Numbered from the stretch's first letter, positions 46,701 through 59,830 are shown. The stretch is DNA of 64,000 nucleotides from Coffea arabica (GCF_036785885.1 NC_092323.1:12160501-12224500); one strand, 5' to 3'. Translations and numbers: made by a program. The notes: a model not told the origin generated them from the letters alone.

Positions 46701-48097
46701 TAACTACCTTTTTTAATTATTGTTTAATCATAAAATTATGCTACTAGAAATGATTTTAGGTCCATAGGCTCGTGCAATGCAATCACCCTCTCTCCCGCTC
46801 TTTTGACCTTTGACCAGAAGGCACGTGCGCGGCATCTTTTGACTCAAATACTCTCGAGGATTCCGGGGGGGAACACGCACGTGCACTTTCTGCTGTCTGG
46901 CATAAAATAATTAATAATAATGCCGTATTAGCATTAATTAGAGATTAGTGGTGGCCTTCTTAGTAATTAGTATTTGGGATTCTCTCTCGTGTACAGAATA
47001 ATGGTACACGCATCATTATAAATCTCTTCCTCCACGTAGGTAGCAGGAGACAGAACTTAAATTCGATCATCATACTATGGGTCCCACTTACCACGCTTGA
47101 TTGTGCTAATTGATAGATTTTTTTTGATCAAATCATATGATGATGATCATGATGATAACAAAAGCTTCACTAGTTTTGCCTTTTCTATCTCAGTTCTTTT
47201 GAAATTCTTGGAGACCACTTTTGTCAAAAAGAACTGGTAGTAATTTGTGGTCGTGATTAAATACCAGCGGAAGCGTGGGAGAAGGTGTGTCCTAGATTTA
47301 GCTAAACCATCTTTATTAGTATTTGTTTTCTAATTTGTCGGTAAAATGATATTCGAGTAAGGGAAGAAGTATCCTAAATGTAGCTCAAACCATCTTGATT
47401 CTTGTTTTCTAGTTTGTTGGTGAGATGACATTCTATTCTAACTCGTTCCATAATTTATCGGTGGACCGGAATGACGAACGTGTTTGGATAGTGATTTATT
47501 TGTAAAAAAAAAAAAAAAAAAATCTCTTTTATTGTATCACAAACACACATTTTTTAATCAATCTTTTTATCGTCCTTAAAATTGAGGAAGCAGAAACATT
47601 TTCCTGGATCAAAGCCGGCAACATATATTTGGTTTTTGCTTTAAAAACATATTTTCTTGTTACTTGTTTCCATTTTCAAAGAGCTTGTGGTCAAGAGAGG
47701 CTATTCGATTTTTTTCCTTGACAGATTCAAGATTTAAATCATGTGCCAACTAGCCGAGGATAGAAAGGGTGTGGGAAAGCATGAAATTTTTTTTAAAAAA
47801 AAAAACAAAAACAAAAAATCAAAGCACTTGAGTTAGTGCGTGTAGAATGTTGGCTTTCATGAGAAAATTTTCAATCTCAATGCTTGATTCTGTTCTTATA
47901 AATTATCATGGGCCTAACCTCTTAGACACATGCCAAATGGATCCGCTACCGCTTCCTTGGATTTATTTGATGATATAAAGGCCAAGCAAGCCCAAACTTC
48001 TGTCTCGACTCTCGATGTTCTGGCTAAAGTCTAAAATCTAAATACCCAAAAGCCTTTTGAAAGCATTTCCGCCTGAAAAAGGAAATAAATCAGAGAA
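43771..48097. other. Gene-poor AT-rich stretch
   Basis: I recognise no protein gene. Items inside are a G-run near 44852-44870, a (TCC)n(TCA)n microsatellite at about 46623-46665, a cluster of GCACGTGC and TTGAC motifs at 46803-46884, and a partial MITE at 47484-47580 starting GTGTTTGGATAGTGATTTAT. Confidence 0.5.
46803..46884. promoter_or_regulatory. G-box and W-box motif cluster
   Basis: Two palindromic GCACGTGC motifs (46821-46828 and 46877-46884) and three TTGAC cores (46803, 46810 and 46839) lie within 82 bases. G-boxes bind plant bZIP/bHLH factors and W-boxes bind WRKY factors. No gene that this could serve is recognised within 1 kb, so the role is open. Confidence 0.4.
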
Positions 48098-48170
48098 TGG
48101 AGGTGCGGGGAATCGAACCCCGTGCCTCTCGCATGCGAAGCGAGCGCTCTACCATATGAGCTACACCCCC
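48098..48170 (-). tRNA. tRNA-Ala (CGC)
   Basis: Read on the minus strand, 73 bases fold as a standard cloverleaf: acceptor GGGGGTG/CACCTCC with one G-T pair, D stem GCTC/GAGC, anticodon stem CTCGC/GCGAG with loop TTCGCAT (anticodon CGC), T stem CGGGG/CCCCG with loop TTCGATT, discriminator A. The internal A and B box sequences (TAGCTCATATGG and GGTTCGATTCC) are intact. A run of five T follows about 18 bases downstream on the minus strand and can serve as the Pol III terminator. No intron. Confidence 0.97.
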
Positions 48171-49601
48171 AAGGCAATGGGTGTTGAAACGATTAATAAC
48201 TTAAAAATCTATCGTTAAAACGATTAACTAACCCTTTTTTTTAAGGGTAACAATTAAGCAACTTGAAAGTAGCTACTTATTCTAGGATGGAAACCTTTGT
48301 ACACCTAATTGTGTTTGATCCAATATAAATCAAGCGGTAACATGTTCTCAATCGAGATGTTTTTCAAGAATAATTACCACTCAGTAGATGGTATTGATAC
48401 TGTACAATGGAGAAAAATTAAGCCATATTGTTTCTGGAGACAAATACCCAGAAAAAGGGAAAAAAAGAAAAGAAAAGGAAGGAAGGAAAGAAAGTATTAG
48501 GTTACTAGCAGACTCATATGGAGAACTGTATATACTCTTAGATTGTACTACTGATAATCACGTACAGATGTATTACGATATCTGACTTACTGTCTGTCAT
48601 TTTTTGCAAAGCTGGATTGTTAAACGCGTGATTATGTCATTTTTGATAAGGTTACAAGTTTGATTAGCCATAAAATTGTCTATTAGTGTGTTAATTGTGG
48701 CAAAAATTCAACAAACTTTGTCATTTTTATCTATTTCTCCACCATCAGTCTGGGAGAATATCCTAGGATACTCAAAATTTGAAAGCGGCATAGTTTTTGA
48801 ATGCAGGATTTTTTTGTATACCAAGTTTTGGAACGCAGGATTCTTGAATAGACCATGTCTAGTTGAAACTTTCTTCAGATATTGATATTGAAATGTAGGA
48901 TTCATATGGTGCAACATCCACCTTTAAAGAAGATATTGATATCTGGTTTGGACATCAAACCCGATTTAGTTTCATCCACACCACCAAAAATCACAAAAAT
49001 ATATAATAACCGGTTTACTCGATTTTGCCCTAGCTTTTACCCCTTTAATTTTGTCAATTTTGATTGATTTCTTACTACAAAATTAGACCAAATTAGTGTG
49101 CAATCAACGGAAAATTCCTTCGCATTAGTAAGCTAGCTTTGTAAGGTAAGCAAGGAATTATTACAGGGAATACATATATGCATAAAGGACACTAATGTCT
49201 GTCTAATGAACCGAAGCTTGCCTTTGCCATCACCGTAACAGCTGAGCAGATAAAAGTCCAAAATTGGCCGTCTTGCCAGCCCATAAACTAATAAAAAGCA
49301 CCCTTTGAAACTAAGCATGTTAATGATTTCACCCTTTTTGACAAAATTCAAGAATCAGCAGCGATTAGCAACCCCTCTTTTCCATTTTCTTTACGGTAAA
49401 TTTTCACACCTGACGCTCTCCTCCTGAACATGGTTCTCGATTTGGTAGCTAATATAAAATATTGGCTCGAGTCACTTTTCCTATGTAATCCCTCTAGCCA
49501 AACTTAGTTCATTTAATATCTATCTAACAAAGTTTGGTTGTTGCCCCAAGTATATATATGTACTCGTGAGGCTCCAACCTGTGAATGAATGAAGCTGAGA
49601 A
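48171..49601. promoter_or_regulatory. Spacer upstream of the PUB50-like gene
   Basis: No gene is seen. AT-rich sequence with a three-fold GAATGCAGGATT/GGAACGCAGGATT/GAAATGTAGGATT phrase near 48798, 48831 and 48891. TATATATA at 49552-49559, about 45 bp before the start codon, lies close to the ATG and may be a TATA box only if the leader is very short. Confidence 0.35.
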
Positions 49602-51107
49602 ATGGAAACTGATCAGCCTGCAGAGAGGATTTTTGTAGCCATTGGAACAGACTTGAATGATGGTTTTGCCACTCTAGAATGGGTACTAAAGAAGTGGAAT
49701 TCTCATCCAATCAAAATAGTCATTCTCTTTTCAGATAATTACATCTGCAGAGACTACGTTTTCACCCCAAGTAAGCTATCTGAAAAACCTCATTTCCTAA
49801 TAATTTTCTTTTTTTTCCCCTAAATTTTTTGGGTTTGTGTCACGTTTCCTTGATGAATTCTTAATTTTCTCCCCGCAGTACTCAATTACTAACTTGGGAT
49901 TTTCTTTTTCCAGTTGGAAAGATTCCTGCCAGCTCTGTACGTGAAGAGAAGCTGAAAGTTCTTGAGAAGTCTGAGGAAGCAAAGTCTGATAAGATTCTAT
50001 CCAAATATATAGCTTTCTGTGGCAAGGTCTGGTAGTACTTTTAATGCTAGCTTTAACGAAAGTCAGCCTACATTAAATGCAAAAGTATCTGAGCCTAGAA
50101 ATTGCCTGATTTCTTGTTGGTTTTTTTCACAGGTCAAGGCTGAGGGTCTCAGAATCGACAGATATGAAGAACCAATCCATAAAGTTGTACTGGGATTGAT
50201 AACAGGTCTTCCCATAACCAAATTAGTCATGGCCTTTTCTTTGTTGAGGCCCTTATCATGGTGTGCACATTTTTTACTTTTTCTATTTCCTTTTCGAAGG
50301 TTGAGGTATTTTTGTTGATCAGTATCTGCTTATTAGCGGTTGATTAGTTTGCCATTTTCTTGAATGATTATTTTGTAGGAAATCGAGAAGTGCCATGAAT
50401 GCATCATTTTATCTCCAGTCGAAAAAGCCCAATTTCTGTGAGTTGTTTGTGATTTTTAATGGGAAATTAGTATACCTTAAAGAAGAAACTAATGAAGGAT
50501 TCATAGAGGATGATCGAGGAGTTATTGTTGCAAGGATAAAAGAAAGGCCTAGTTTTAAGGGCTGGATAGGGAAATTTTTCCCTGAAAATGCCAATGGAAA
50601 AAATCATTGTGAATCACCTTCTTCTTCGTCAGCTAGCAATGGTGGTACGCCTGATCAGTGGGAAAAGTACGGTGAAGAGATTGAAAAATATTTCAATGAA
50701 TTGTCATCTTCAATTGCAAATGAAGGAAATAGTGAGGAGGCAAATGACACCTCCATCAGTATTTCACCGGAGCTGAATATGGCGGAAAACATGGTAACGA
50801 CAAAATTGATATTCTTTACAGAATTCTGTGGCTTTGATTAGTTTGAAGCACATGTAGATATGTGTTTGTTCATCATGTTCCCTCAACTTTCTTGTACCAA
50901 GAAAAGTGTCTTCCTTATCTACTCCAACTTTTGACTTTTCTTGTATATGACGATAGTGATAAGATGTGAAATGTCCTTCGTTTGTTCTTGGATATTCTAC
51001 TTAGTGATAATCAATATTCTACTTAGTGATAATCAAGGCCGTCCCCTAGCAACCAAATCCCACTATTGAGTTGGTGACTCTAGGCATTATGGTTTAGCAT
51101 ACTTTTT

Positions 51108-51139
<32 letters not shown>

Positions 51140-53137
51140 TAGCTATCTTGGGTATATGAACTACTTGTTTTCAGCTTTAAGGGATTGGTCCATCCATAAG
51201 AAACGCTCACATATTGGCAAAATTTTTAGGCAGCAGCAGAGAAAATTGAGATTCTTAAGATAAAAATTCGTGACACTCAAGAATCAATTCAATCAAATAA
51301 AGAAGAAGCCAGGGCCAATGCAGAAAAATGTGCAAAAGCCAAATGGGCCATTGGTTTGTGTACTGCTCGGGTAAGGAATGTTTTAAAGTCTCAATATTCA
51401 TCAACATCATTCACGAAACCTGATTGTTTTTCATGTTGTAGACTAATGACCTTGAAGCTCGGATTCACGAGGAGATCGCAAAAAGGATGGATTTACAGAA
51501 AGATTTGGACAGCACAAAGGAAGAGCTCTTCGAAATTCAGAGTGAAGTTGAGGAAAAGAGGAACAAACTAAACCCAATCCTAGAACTCCAGCGCGAGCTT
51601 TCAAACAAACTCCAATTATCTACATTGGCTAAATCACGCGTTGAAAGCCAGCTAGAGAAGGCAGTGCGTAATAGAGCTGAGATGGTTCAGGAAATAGAGG
51701 AGCTAAGACGGCAAAGAGATGTTTTGCAGCGTAGAATCGAGTTTTGCAAAGAAAAAGATGCCATAGGAATGGCTAACAGGTTGAATGACTTGTGCTTTGA
51801 TTATAGGAAGTTCACTGCTGCAGAAATTAGAGCAGCCACCGATGATTTTTCAGAATGTTTGAGGTTGAAATCAGCAGCAGATTGGACAAATGTGTATAGA
51901 GGACGAGTTAACCGAACAACAGTTGCAATCAAGCTCTCTAACTCAGATGCAGCGCTCTCTCAAGATACTTTCCTGGAAAAGGTGAGTCTTAATACCATCT
52001 ATGGACTAATGGTACTCAATTTTGAAGAACGTTTTCTCTTCTACGAAAAGTTCAACACAAAATTTGAGCATTCACGTTATGCAGGTGAAGCTTCTCGGCC
52101 ACATTCGTCATCCTCATATTCTCAGCATGATAGGATTCTGCACAGAGCCAAAATGCATCGTCTTTGAGTACATGCACAATGGCTGCTTAAGAGACATCTT
52201 ATTCTCAAGCCACGGGGGAAGAAACCATGGTTTAAATTGGCACGCTCGGATACGTGTTGCAGCTGAAGTTTGCATGGGACTAAGCTTTCTTCACAAGGCC
52301 AAGCCAAAGCCCCTAGTTCACGGAAACCTCAATCCTTCCAAAATCCTCCTTGATAGAAACAATGTTGCCAGGATTCATGGTTTTAAACCTTGTCCGTGCA
52401 ATGATGCATCTGGCATGAGAGCAGATATTCGAGCTTTCGGTACCTTGCTTTTACAACTTCTTACCGGAAGGAATTGGGCAAGGGTTGGCGAAGAGGCAAT
52501 AATGGTGGATAGTGCTTCACTTACTGAGGCCTTGGATAAAATGGCTGGACCTTGGCCATTGGACTTGGCCATGGAACTCGGTGGAATAGCAAGCTGCTGC
52601 CTTGCCATAGATGAAAGCCTAGACAAGGAATTTAGCAGCAAATCTCTGATGAGAAGGATAGAGAGGGTGAGGGAAAATGCTGACGAGCTATTGGCTAATG
52701 GAGAGTGTTTGCTGGCTGCTGATGGAGATTCAAGCACAGAAGTGTCAGTGGAAAGTAACGTGCCTAGTGTTTTCTACTGCCCCATATATCAGGTAAACAC
52801 ACAAATCCCGCTACCAGTTATGCTCTGATATGAAGATACGAAACGAACCGTACCATCCATGGATGGCAAGGGTGTTTGTTCTAATCAAGAGGTTATTATC
52901 ATACCAAACTAATATATATTCATCTGTCTCTCTCGTGTGAAGGATATCATGAAGAATCCGCATATAGCAGCCGATGGATTTTCTTATGAGCTTGAAGCCA
53001 TAGAGGAATGGCTAAGAACAGGTCATGACACATCACCAATGACAAACTTAAGGCTCAAGCACAAGCAACTCACCCCTAATCATACTCTTCGTTCACTGAT
53101 CCAGGACTGGCACAATAAAAGATCCATTCCTTATTAA
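49602..53137 (+). CDS. PUB50: U-box protein with USP-like and pseudokinase domains (PUB50-like)
   Basis: I model eight coding exons: 49602-49770, 49914-50026, 50133-50260, 50379-50793, 51230-51370, 51442-51981, 52085-52792 and 52943-53137. They give 802 residues in frame. The order is a universal-stress-protein-like domain (RIFVAIGTDLNDGF, ITKLVMAF), an acidic linker, a coiled coil (about residues 280-440, Glu/Lys/Arg heptads), a kinase-like domain and a C-terminal U-box (FYCPIYQDIMKNPHIAADGF, TSPMTNLRL). The kinase-like domain keeps VAIKL but has HGNLNPSK where active kinases have HRDLKPEN, and IHGF for DFG, so it should be catalytically dead. The U-box predicts E3 ubiquitin ligase activity. 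Targets are unknown. The overall match is to plant PUB50; PUB32/33 relatives are the alternative. The second intron's donor is GTCTGG, a weak but GT-type site that alone keeps the frame. Confidence 0.9.
51113..51141 (+). repeat. (AT)n microsatellite in PUB50-like intron 4
   Basis: ATATATAC followed by about 20 bases of pure AT repeat lies in the 436-bp intron before the first coiled-coil exon. It is likely length-polymorphic. Confidence 0.85.
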
Positions 53138-53804
53138 ATCAAAGAGATGGCAGTAAAGTGTAATCTTATATGTTATAACAGGATATATGCAGTAAATCGT
53201 TTTTTGTACTTGTGAACTTGTACTAAATCGAAAGTTTCCCAGGCATACTGGCACCGTGGTGTGCTTTGAAAGAATTTAGGGTTTAAGATTGCCACAAATG
53301 CAACACAAACTCATTATTATACCTGAATCTTTATTCTTGATGCATTATTTCTGCACCAGAGGGCAACCAATTCAAGCAAACCCAAACTATAGAAGTTAAG
53401 ATGTGAAGCTTTTGAACCGGAAACCTTTCCTACGTGACAACTATATAATCATCAATCAAGCAGGCTTGTATGAGATATCAACAATGACAACACGAGAAGA
53501 AAATAGCTCATGCAATGAAATCTCCCCTTCTGCACAAGAAAATTGAGTATTGACCTCACATGAAGCAATTCATAAATGGGTTTATACCTAACAGAACAGC
53601 AAATGTATCTATAATCACCCCTTCTACATATGAAAACTGACTGTTGAGGTGACATGTATTACTTTGTGTTTTCATTGAACTAACAAACACAGCCTGTTGC
53701 TATACTTTCAGCAAAGAAAAAATGGCTTCTGAATAAGATAAAAGAATATGTGCATGTATCTATAACCTATCTGTACTGCTTCTCTACACTTGGCACAACC
53801 TAGA
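53138..53804. other. Shared 3' flank of convergent genes
   Basis: This 667-bp stretch lies between the PUB50-like stop and the stop of the transporter gene on the other strand. It must contain both 3' UTRs, which may overlap. ATCACCCCTTCTACATATGAAAA (about 53614) and CTCCCCTTCTGCACAAGAAAA (about 53522) are imperfect copies of one another. Confidence 0.5.
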
Positions 53805-56800
53805 CTATGGTTCCCAACGGTGCAAAGAGCATCCCAAACATTTTGCCCAGCGGAAAAACCGTGCAACCTTACTTGGAGGGGTATAATCTGAAAGTGAAGA
53901 TGGATCTGTCATTATGTCATCGGTCCTTGACCATAGGTACACCCCTCGTTCCTGCCGGCTACCTGGGACTGTGTTGTCCAATACAAATGCTACCACAAGT
54001 GTTACCACCATGTTCAGTGACAGAAGAGCATTGAAGGCGAAATCAAACTGACAAAAAAACAAAGAAACATTATCAGGCGCCATTTCTTAATGAAATAGAA
54101 GCTAAGAGTACTCATGCATGGTAAATAGGAGAACTTGGATAAATAAATATATGTACATGTCAGCAGGTCAAATTTGCACGTAGCACTTGGTACAAGTAAT
54201 TACGCATTCAAACAACAGACTCTTCATGTTTGCATGTAGTGTTTGGTGTTGTAAATTTTCACTTATTCTGTCTACTGATGATTCTTTGTCAGAATCAACT
54301 GCAAACAAAACCTCTGTTGCATAACCAGGAAACGACAAAAATAAGAAAAATCCAGATAAACAAATGAAAGAACAAAAGAGAGCTTATAGAAGTCCCCGCT
54401 CTTTCTGATTCCAGTTGTATCAACTCAAAAACATTCATCTAGAAGCCTACATTTTATACTTTAGTTAATAGGCAAAACTTCCTCAAACGATATTTCTGTC
54501 TGAACCTCATTAAGGAATGGAAAGATCTAAGCCCTGGAACTTCACTCAGGGGAGGAAAAGATCTCCTAGAACTTGACGTCAAAATCAAAAGGCCTTGCAT
54601 CCAGACGACATCCAGGGGAAGTCGGATGGGATGAATGAAAGAAAAATTGGTTACTTACATCTGCACTACCAGTGTGGACTGGTCCATCAGAAGCTGCTGA
54701 ATAAGGAATAAGATAGCTAGGTAGTATCAGGCTGGACTCAGGCTGATACTGCTGAACGTATGCTGGAATGGACAAGCCAAGGAACAGTGAAGCACCAACT
54801 ATCATTATGTTACGAAAACTAGCTGTCTGAGTATATTGCAACGTCGAGAGACCTAATGCCACAATCAGAGCCCATGTGAAGCACAATATGGCAGCTGCCA
54901 AAGCAAGTGGAATAGATGCAAGAATAGCACCCACTTTTCCTGAGAAGGCAAGTTGAGAAATGAATAAGTTATACAATCAATTATCATTGCTGATGGTGAT
55001 TAAAGGTTCTTTATAGCATTAGAGACAGAGAGAGAGAAGTGCCAAATTTAGTGAAAATCTTTTCAGCCAAGTATAATGCTTGATAATTTATTCCAGGAAC
55101 CAGGTAAACATAAATGTCATAAGTCAAAAAGCTAGTGTCATCTTGTGACATTTGAAAAGTACTTCATAGCAAATGCATTGTACTCTGAACAATTTAGTAC
55201 ATCCATCCTACGTAATTTTAATGGCAAGGTTATCAATTTAAGCAGTTGTTTTAGAGAGTAAGACATGATTTTGCATCAAAACACCATAACCGAATTTTAC
55301 CGATTGGAAAAGTAATTCAACAGACCATCTACTAGTGCATGGTAAGAATCATACTAATAATAAACCAAATGGCCTAGGATTTTGGAAGAAATAAAATAGT
55401 AGACAAGTATTGTACCTATGAACGAGAAGAAGATCATGAAAAGTGCTCCAAATACCACAGCCCTTCTGTTAGCAACCTTGGTTACAGAAATAGTGTGCAG
55501 ATTTTCTGTCAAGGTTGTTGATCCAGTCCCTGAGCCCCAAAGCCCGGCCAGTAAACTACAAAAACCTTCCAAACCAATAGCCCTACTCACAATACCAGGA
55601 GTTGGAGGCTTCAGGTTAATTACCACAGATGCAGAGTGATATGTCCCAACCTGTAGTTTTGCAGTTGCTTCATTAGTTCAACTGTCGGAACAAAAATCCA
55701 GTTCCAGGAATATATCTTTTCCTTTTTTTCTGGTCATTGGTTGGTTGGGTGGAAGCGGAGTAGGGTAATTTTGCCTTGAGCCAAGGATATATGATTTTGG
55801 TGCTAAAACACTTTTTAGTGGATTTATGAACTATATGTACCATAGAGGTTGTTCTGCCACAAAAAGTTTTGGTTGGACAGCTAAAACCAAAGCAAATGTT
55901 CTTCTTATTCTCATTATGCAAATCACTTTCTGCAAGATGCAGATCAATCAATTCTTGGCAAAAGTTATTATTATAGCACTGGATGTATGTCTACAAGAAA
56001 AAAAATATTTACCGAGTCAACTGATGCAACCAGTGACACAAAGACCATTATGATTGATGTCCTCATACGGAAGATAGGAATACCCCACTGCAGGGGATAA
56101 GGGATCCTAACCCAAGCAGCAGTTCTCATAGCATTCGAAACATCTGTTCTGCAATGTTTCATTGTGTATGCATGCTTTCTGCAGGCATCTATTAGGATGT
56201 TGGAACTTGGTATGTCAGGGTCACAACCTTTGAAATTATATGCTCCACCAGCTGTAAGAAAGAAAGCATATGCCCATATAATTATAGCACTCAAGGGAAC
56301 CTGCATTTCAGATGACAGAATAACACTTCAGCAGAGGGAAGAGTTGCTAAACCCATCATAACATTAGCAAAAGGCAACTTTATGAAACTAATCCAAGTGT
56401 TTTTTTTTTTTTTGTATATCTTGCAAAATTGTAGTACACTAATTCCTCTTCCAGATGATAGAGCCAAGAAGAATAGGATTAGGTGGATCACATGGATCAG
56501 ACGAGTAAATGATTACATACATTTATTTAGCACCTGAGGAGAACATACTTACTGCATATATTCGAAACACCTTGTGTCCAAAAATGGATATCCCACGAAG
56601 GTACTGCAACCATTAGTGTATGAAAATGAGATGAAATTCACTTAATTTTTTCCTCTTTCAATATCTTCTTTTTCAAGAGGCATAAACAATAATTAAGCAG
56701 AATTGAACTTGGAGAATTCAAATGTACCATCATAAACGGTAAAAATCTAGCTTAGCTAAAGCTTTATCTAAGGAGGTTGCTTACCAAGGTAAAAATGAGA

Positions 56801-59235
56801 ACTAAGACTATCTGGGGGAGACTAATTTCCACGCAAGAACCAGCTTGGGGAAAGCCATAGCTAAAAAATGCTAAGCCCACTGCAGCTACAGTTGGTGCAA
56901 CCACAACTGGGTTTATTAATCTGCAAGAATTTTTTGGTTAATATAATGTCACAATAATTAACCCTGTGAGATCTCCAAAACAAGTTAAGCTCAAATGAAG
57001 AAAAATGTGGAAACTTGTTTTTTATTTTCTTCCTTTTATTTTGGGAAAGTTGATAGATTACCGAAAAAGGACACATAAGATACTTTGCGTGATAATCTAC
57101 TTGGTGGTTATCATAAATCTATGGTTGCCAGAGTAGCACTACGGAAAATCGGGGTGGACAATCTAATACTGCTTCTAACTGCAATTTGTTAGAAGTACCT
57201 TAGATTACCTTAAAAGGTAGGACATCAAACCACTGAAACCCAAGATGCTCTGACAAATTGAACCAACAATTATGGCCCCTTGTATTTCCCTCATTATGTG
57301 CCTAAATCTCTGTGCACAAGAAATAAAACATTCAATATCCATACTAGAAGTAGACTTAAAAGAGCAGATGAGACAAGTCAATCATGGATCTAAATTACAT
57401 GAGGATATTCTAACCAAATTCAAGCTTAAATAGACTTACATGTTCAGTAAGGTTTCGATATTCTCGAGAATTCATAATAGCTAATGCGGGTGCAAGATAC
57501 ACAAATGAACTCCCTTGAACCAATGGGAGCCGCGTTCCAAGGAATGAATTAAGTATCGTGGTAATGCCAGAGACTAGCAGCATTGTGGAAATTACAGTAG
57601 CAGTATCCTTCTGTAATTCATTCAACCAAAAAGGAAAAAAAGTCAGTGATAACTGCTAATACAAGTACCTGTTTTGAAAATGATATTGAAAACAAAAAGG
57701 AAAACAAGAAACTCTTACGTCAGATCCACCCATAATAGGTACGATAATCAATGGAATGAATATGAGTGAACCAGCCAACGACAAGAAGTGTTGCAGCCCA
57801 TAATATATAAGTGGTACTGTTTGAGGTTGAAGTGAAGAATTATACAAGAGAAGTTAGTTAAAATTTCCAGAAATGTCAGCAAGGACAATGCAAATGGAGA
57901 ATTTCTAATCCATGCTCATTGAATTAGAGTAAAAGCTACCAGATCTGCATTTTCAATGTTACCATCAAAAAGGTTTCAGAATAAAATACCAAAAGAGATC
58001 AAGAAATATCACCAGTTTTTTTTTTATAGCATTAATAATGGTGACAAGACTGGCAAGCAAACTAAAGGATGCATCACTAGGTTTCTCAAAGCACTAAGCA
58101 GAACGGTAACCCCATTTGCTGCTAGGAAGGGTGAACATTGCAGACTCAGGATAATTGGACGACTATTGACTGTTATTTGCCATATCCTTAAATGATTTTG
58201 GTCAAGTGACTGATTCCCAGCTCTAGAGAAAAAACAAATTTGTGGTGAGATGGCTAAAGCAAAGGCAATGAGCATGCCCTAAAGGGCTTGCAGTCTATGA
58301 AGTCACTGCTTAGTCTCAGAGTCGACTAATAAAATTGGCATAAAAGGAATATTAAGCTACACAAATTATTATCTTTCTGCCATGCTTGTCATAGAGATAT
58401 CCCAAGTTAAGACGAAGTTGTTAACTCCATATCAAACTCAAAGGCAGTAAATACTCAAAAATAAAAAAGTAAATTAGAGAATGAGTGACTGGGAACAATC
58501 AATCACTGCAACTGCTCATTAAGCTACAAGAGATAGATTGTATACTAGGACAAAAGCATACTAACCAAAACCGGGATTTTCTCTTAGCCCACACTTCATT
58601 TTAGGTGATCGATGCCATCCTCCATAACTTGGATCTTCACCATCAGGATTTCCCAGGAATCCCATTTCTCCATCCCCTTCTCCATCCTCTTTTTTCAGCT
58701 CAGTAACTTGAGCTGCTGGCTGAACTCCATTCCCATTCCCATTCCCAGCAACAGCCACATTGGCATTACCATTTCCAGCACCATTTAAACCATCTCTTCT
58801 CTCCTCATTTTTAGGCTCAAGACCAGCTCTATTCCTCTGATTCTCATCTCTAATTTCTCCATCCCTTTCATTCCTATTCCTCCCATTTCCAACCCTTAAA
58901 TCCTGCTCAATTTCCACTCCTCTATTCCTTGTCCTCCCCAGAATAGGATCAATCTCAATCTTTGGTGATAAAGATTCCTTTTTCTCAATAACCTTTTCCA
59001 AATCCAACTTCTCACTCTCATTTTCAACATTCCTCCCACTCACACTTCCCCTATCAGTCTCCCCAGAAAAAGTAGACACAAAACCAGTCTTCTTAGCCCA
59101 AGATCTTAGCTCTCTGGGATCATAAAAATTCTTTCTTGGCATAAAGGGCTCAATATTTGGTAAAACAGACCCCAGCTTGAGACCCTTTTGTTTATCCACC
59201 TTCTCACCGGTTTCTGAGCTCGACCCACCTTCCAT
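53805..59235 (-). CDS. NAT11: Nucleobase-ascorbate transporter (NAT11/NAT12-like)
   Basis: I model ten coding exons: 59235-58566, 57816-57719, 57610-57440, 57309-57209, 56920-56785, 56603-56553, 56300-56013, 55650-55416, 54939-54659 and 54047-53805. They give 757 residues in frame. The first about 220 residues are hydrophilic and cytosolic, with a Gly-Asn-rich stretch, and contain SWAKKTGFVSTFSGET as in NAT11/12. The rest is the NAT/UraA membrane core of some 12-14 segments, including YYGLQHFLSLAGSL, LPLVQGSSFVYLAPALAI, LRLINPVVVAPTVAAVGLAF, ASVDSVGTYH, GLWGSGTGSTTLTENLHTIS (with the ENLHTISVTK form of the NAT signature) and VLDNTVPGSRQERGVYLW. Known NATs carry purines, uracil or ascorbate with cations; the plant NAT11/12 substrate is not settled. 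The tail continues a few residues beyond KCLG compared with relatives. Confidence 0.93.
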
Positions 59236-59650
59236 ATCTACTTTTCCTCAAATGGGTCGCACTTGGAACAAGCCAAAGAATGAAGAATAGTATGAAAAGA
59301 TTGGTCCTTTAATACATTAGCGAGAAGAAGAATAAGAAGAAGAGAGATATAGAGTAAAAGTAAAGGAAGAACAGAGGCGTGGTTAATGAAGACATTAGTA
59401 AGAATTTATGAGTGAAGAAGGCGTCATTGTGGTTAGTCATGATGGCGTAGTTGACGGTGACAGCTGACGGGAGTGGGGAGCTACTGAGTGAAGAATAGTT
59501 GAGAGTGAAGGCATCTATCCATCTTCTCATCGGTTGTTGTCTTTTTCGCCGCTTGCCGCTCTCCGGCACCTATCGAAAGTTTCTGACTTTACAGCTTTTG
59601 CATATCAAATTACATAAATGCCCTTCTGCAACATTTGGAATATATTACCA
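59236..59650 (-). promoter_or_regulatory. 5' flank of the NAT11-like gene
   Basis: Sequence upstream of the start on the minus strand is CT-rich (seen as AAGAAGAAGAGAGA on the plus strand at 59325-59346), as in many plant leaders. A small AT-rich TIR-like element follows at about 59650. No TATA box is assigned. Confidence 0.35.
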
Positions 59651-59830
59651 ATGTGTTTGATAAAATATTATTTGAAATATTTTATTTAAATTAATTACTG
59701 TAAAATATTTTTGTATGTGTGATGTGTGTGTGAAATAAAAAAATTTAATAAGAAAAAAAATTGATTAAAAATTATGTTTATAATACAAGTAAAGTAATAT
59801 TTGACATAATTTTACTATATAAACACAATC
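59651..59830. mobile_element. MITE-like element, GTTTGGATTG-type family, copy E
   Basis: The stretch from ATGTGTTTGATAAAATATTA to ACTATATAAACACA has short inverted ends (TGTGTTT / AAACACA) and the interior phrases ATTATTTGAAATATTTTAT and TGTGTGATGTGTGTGTGAAAT seen in degenerate form in the other copies. It lies in the NAT11-like promoter region. Confidence 0.45.
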
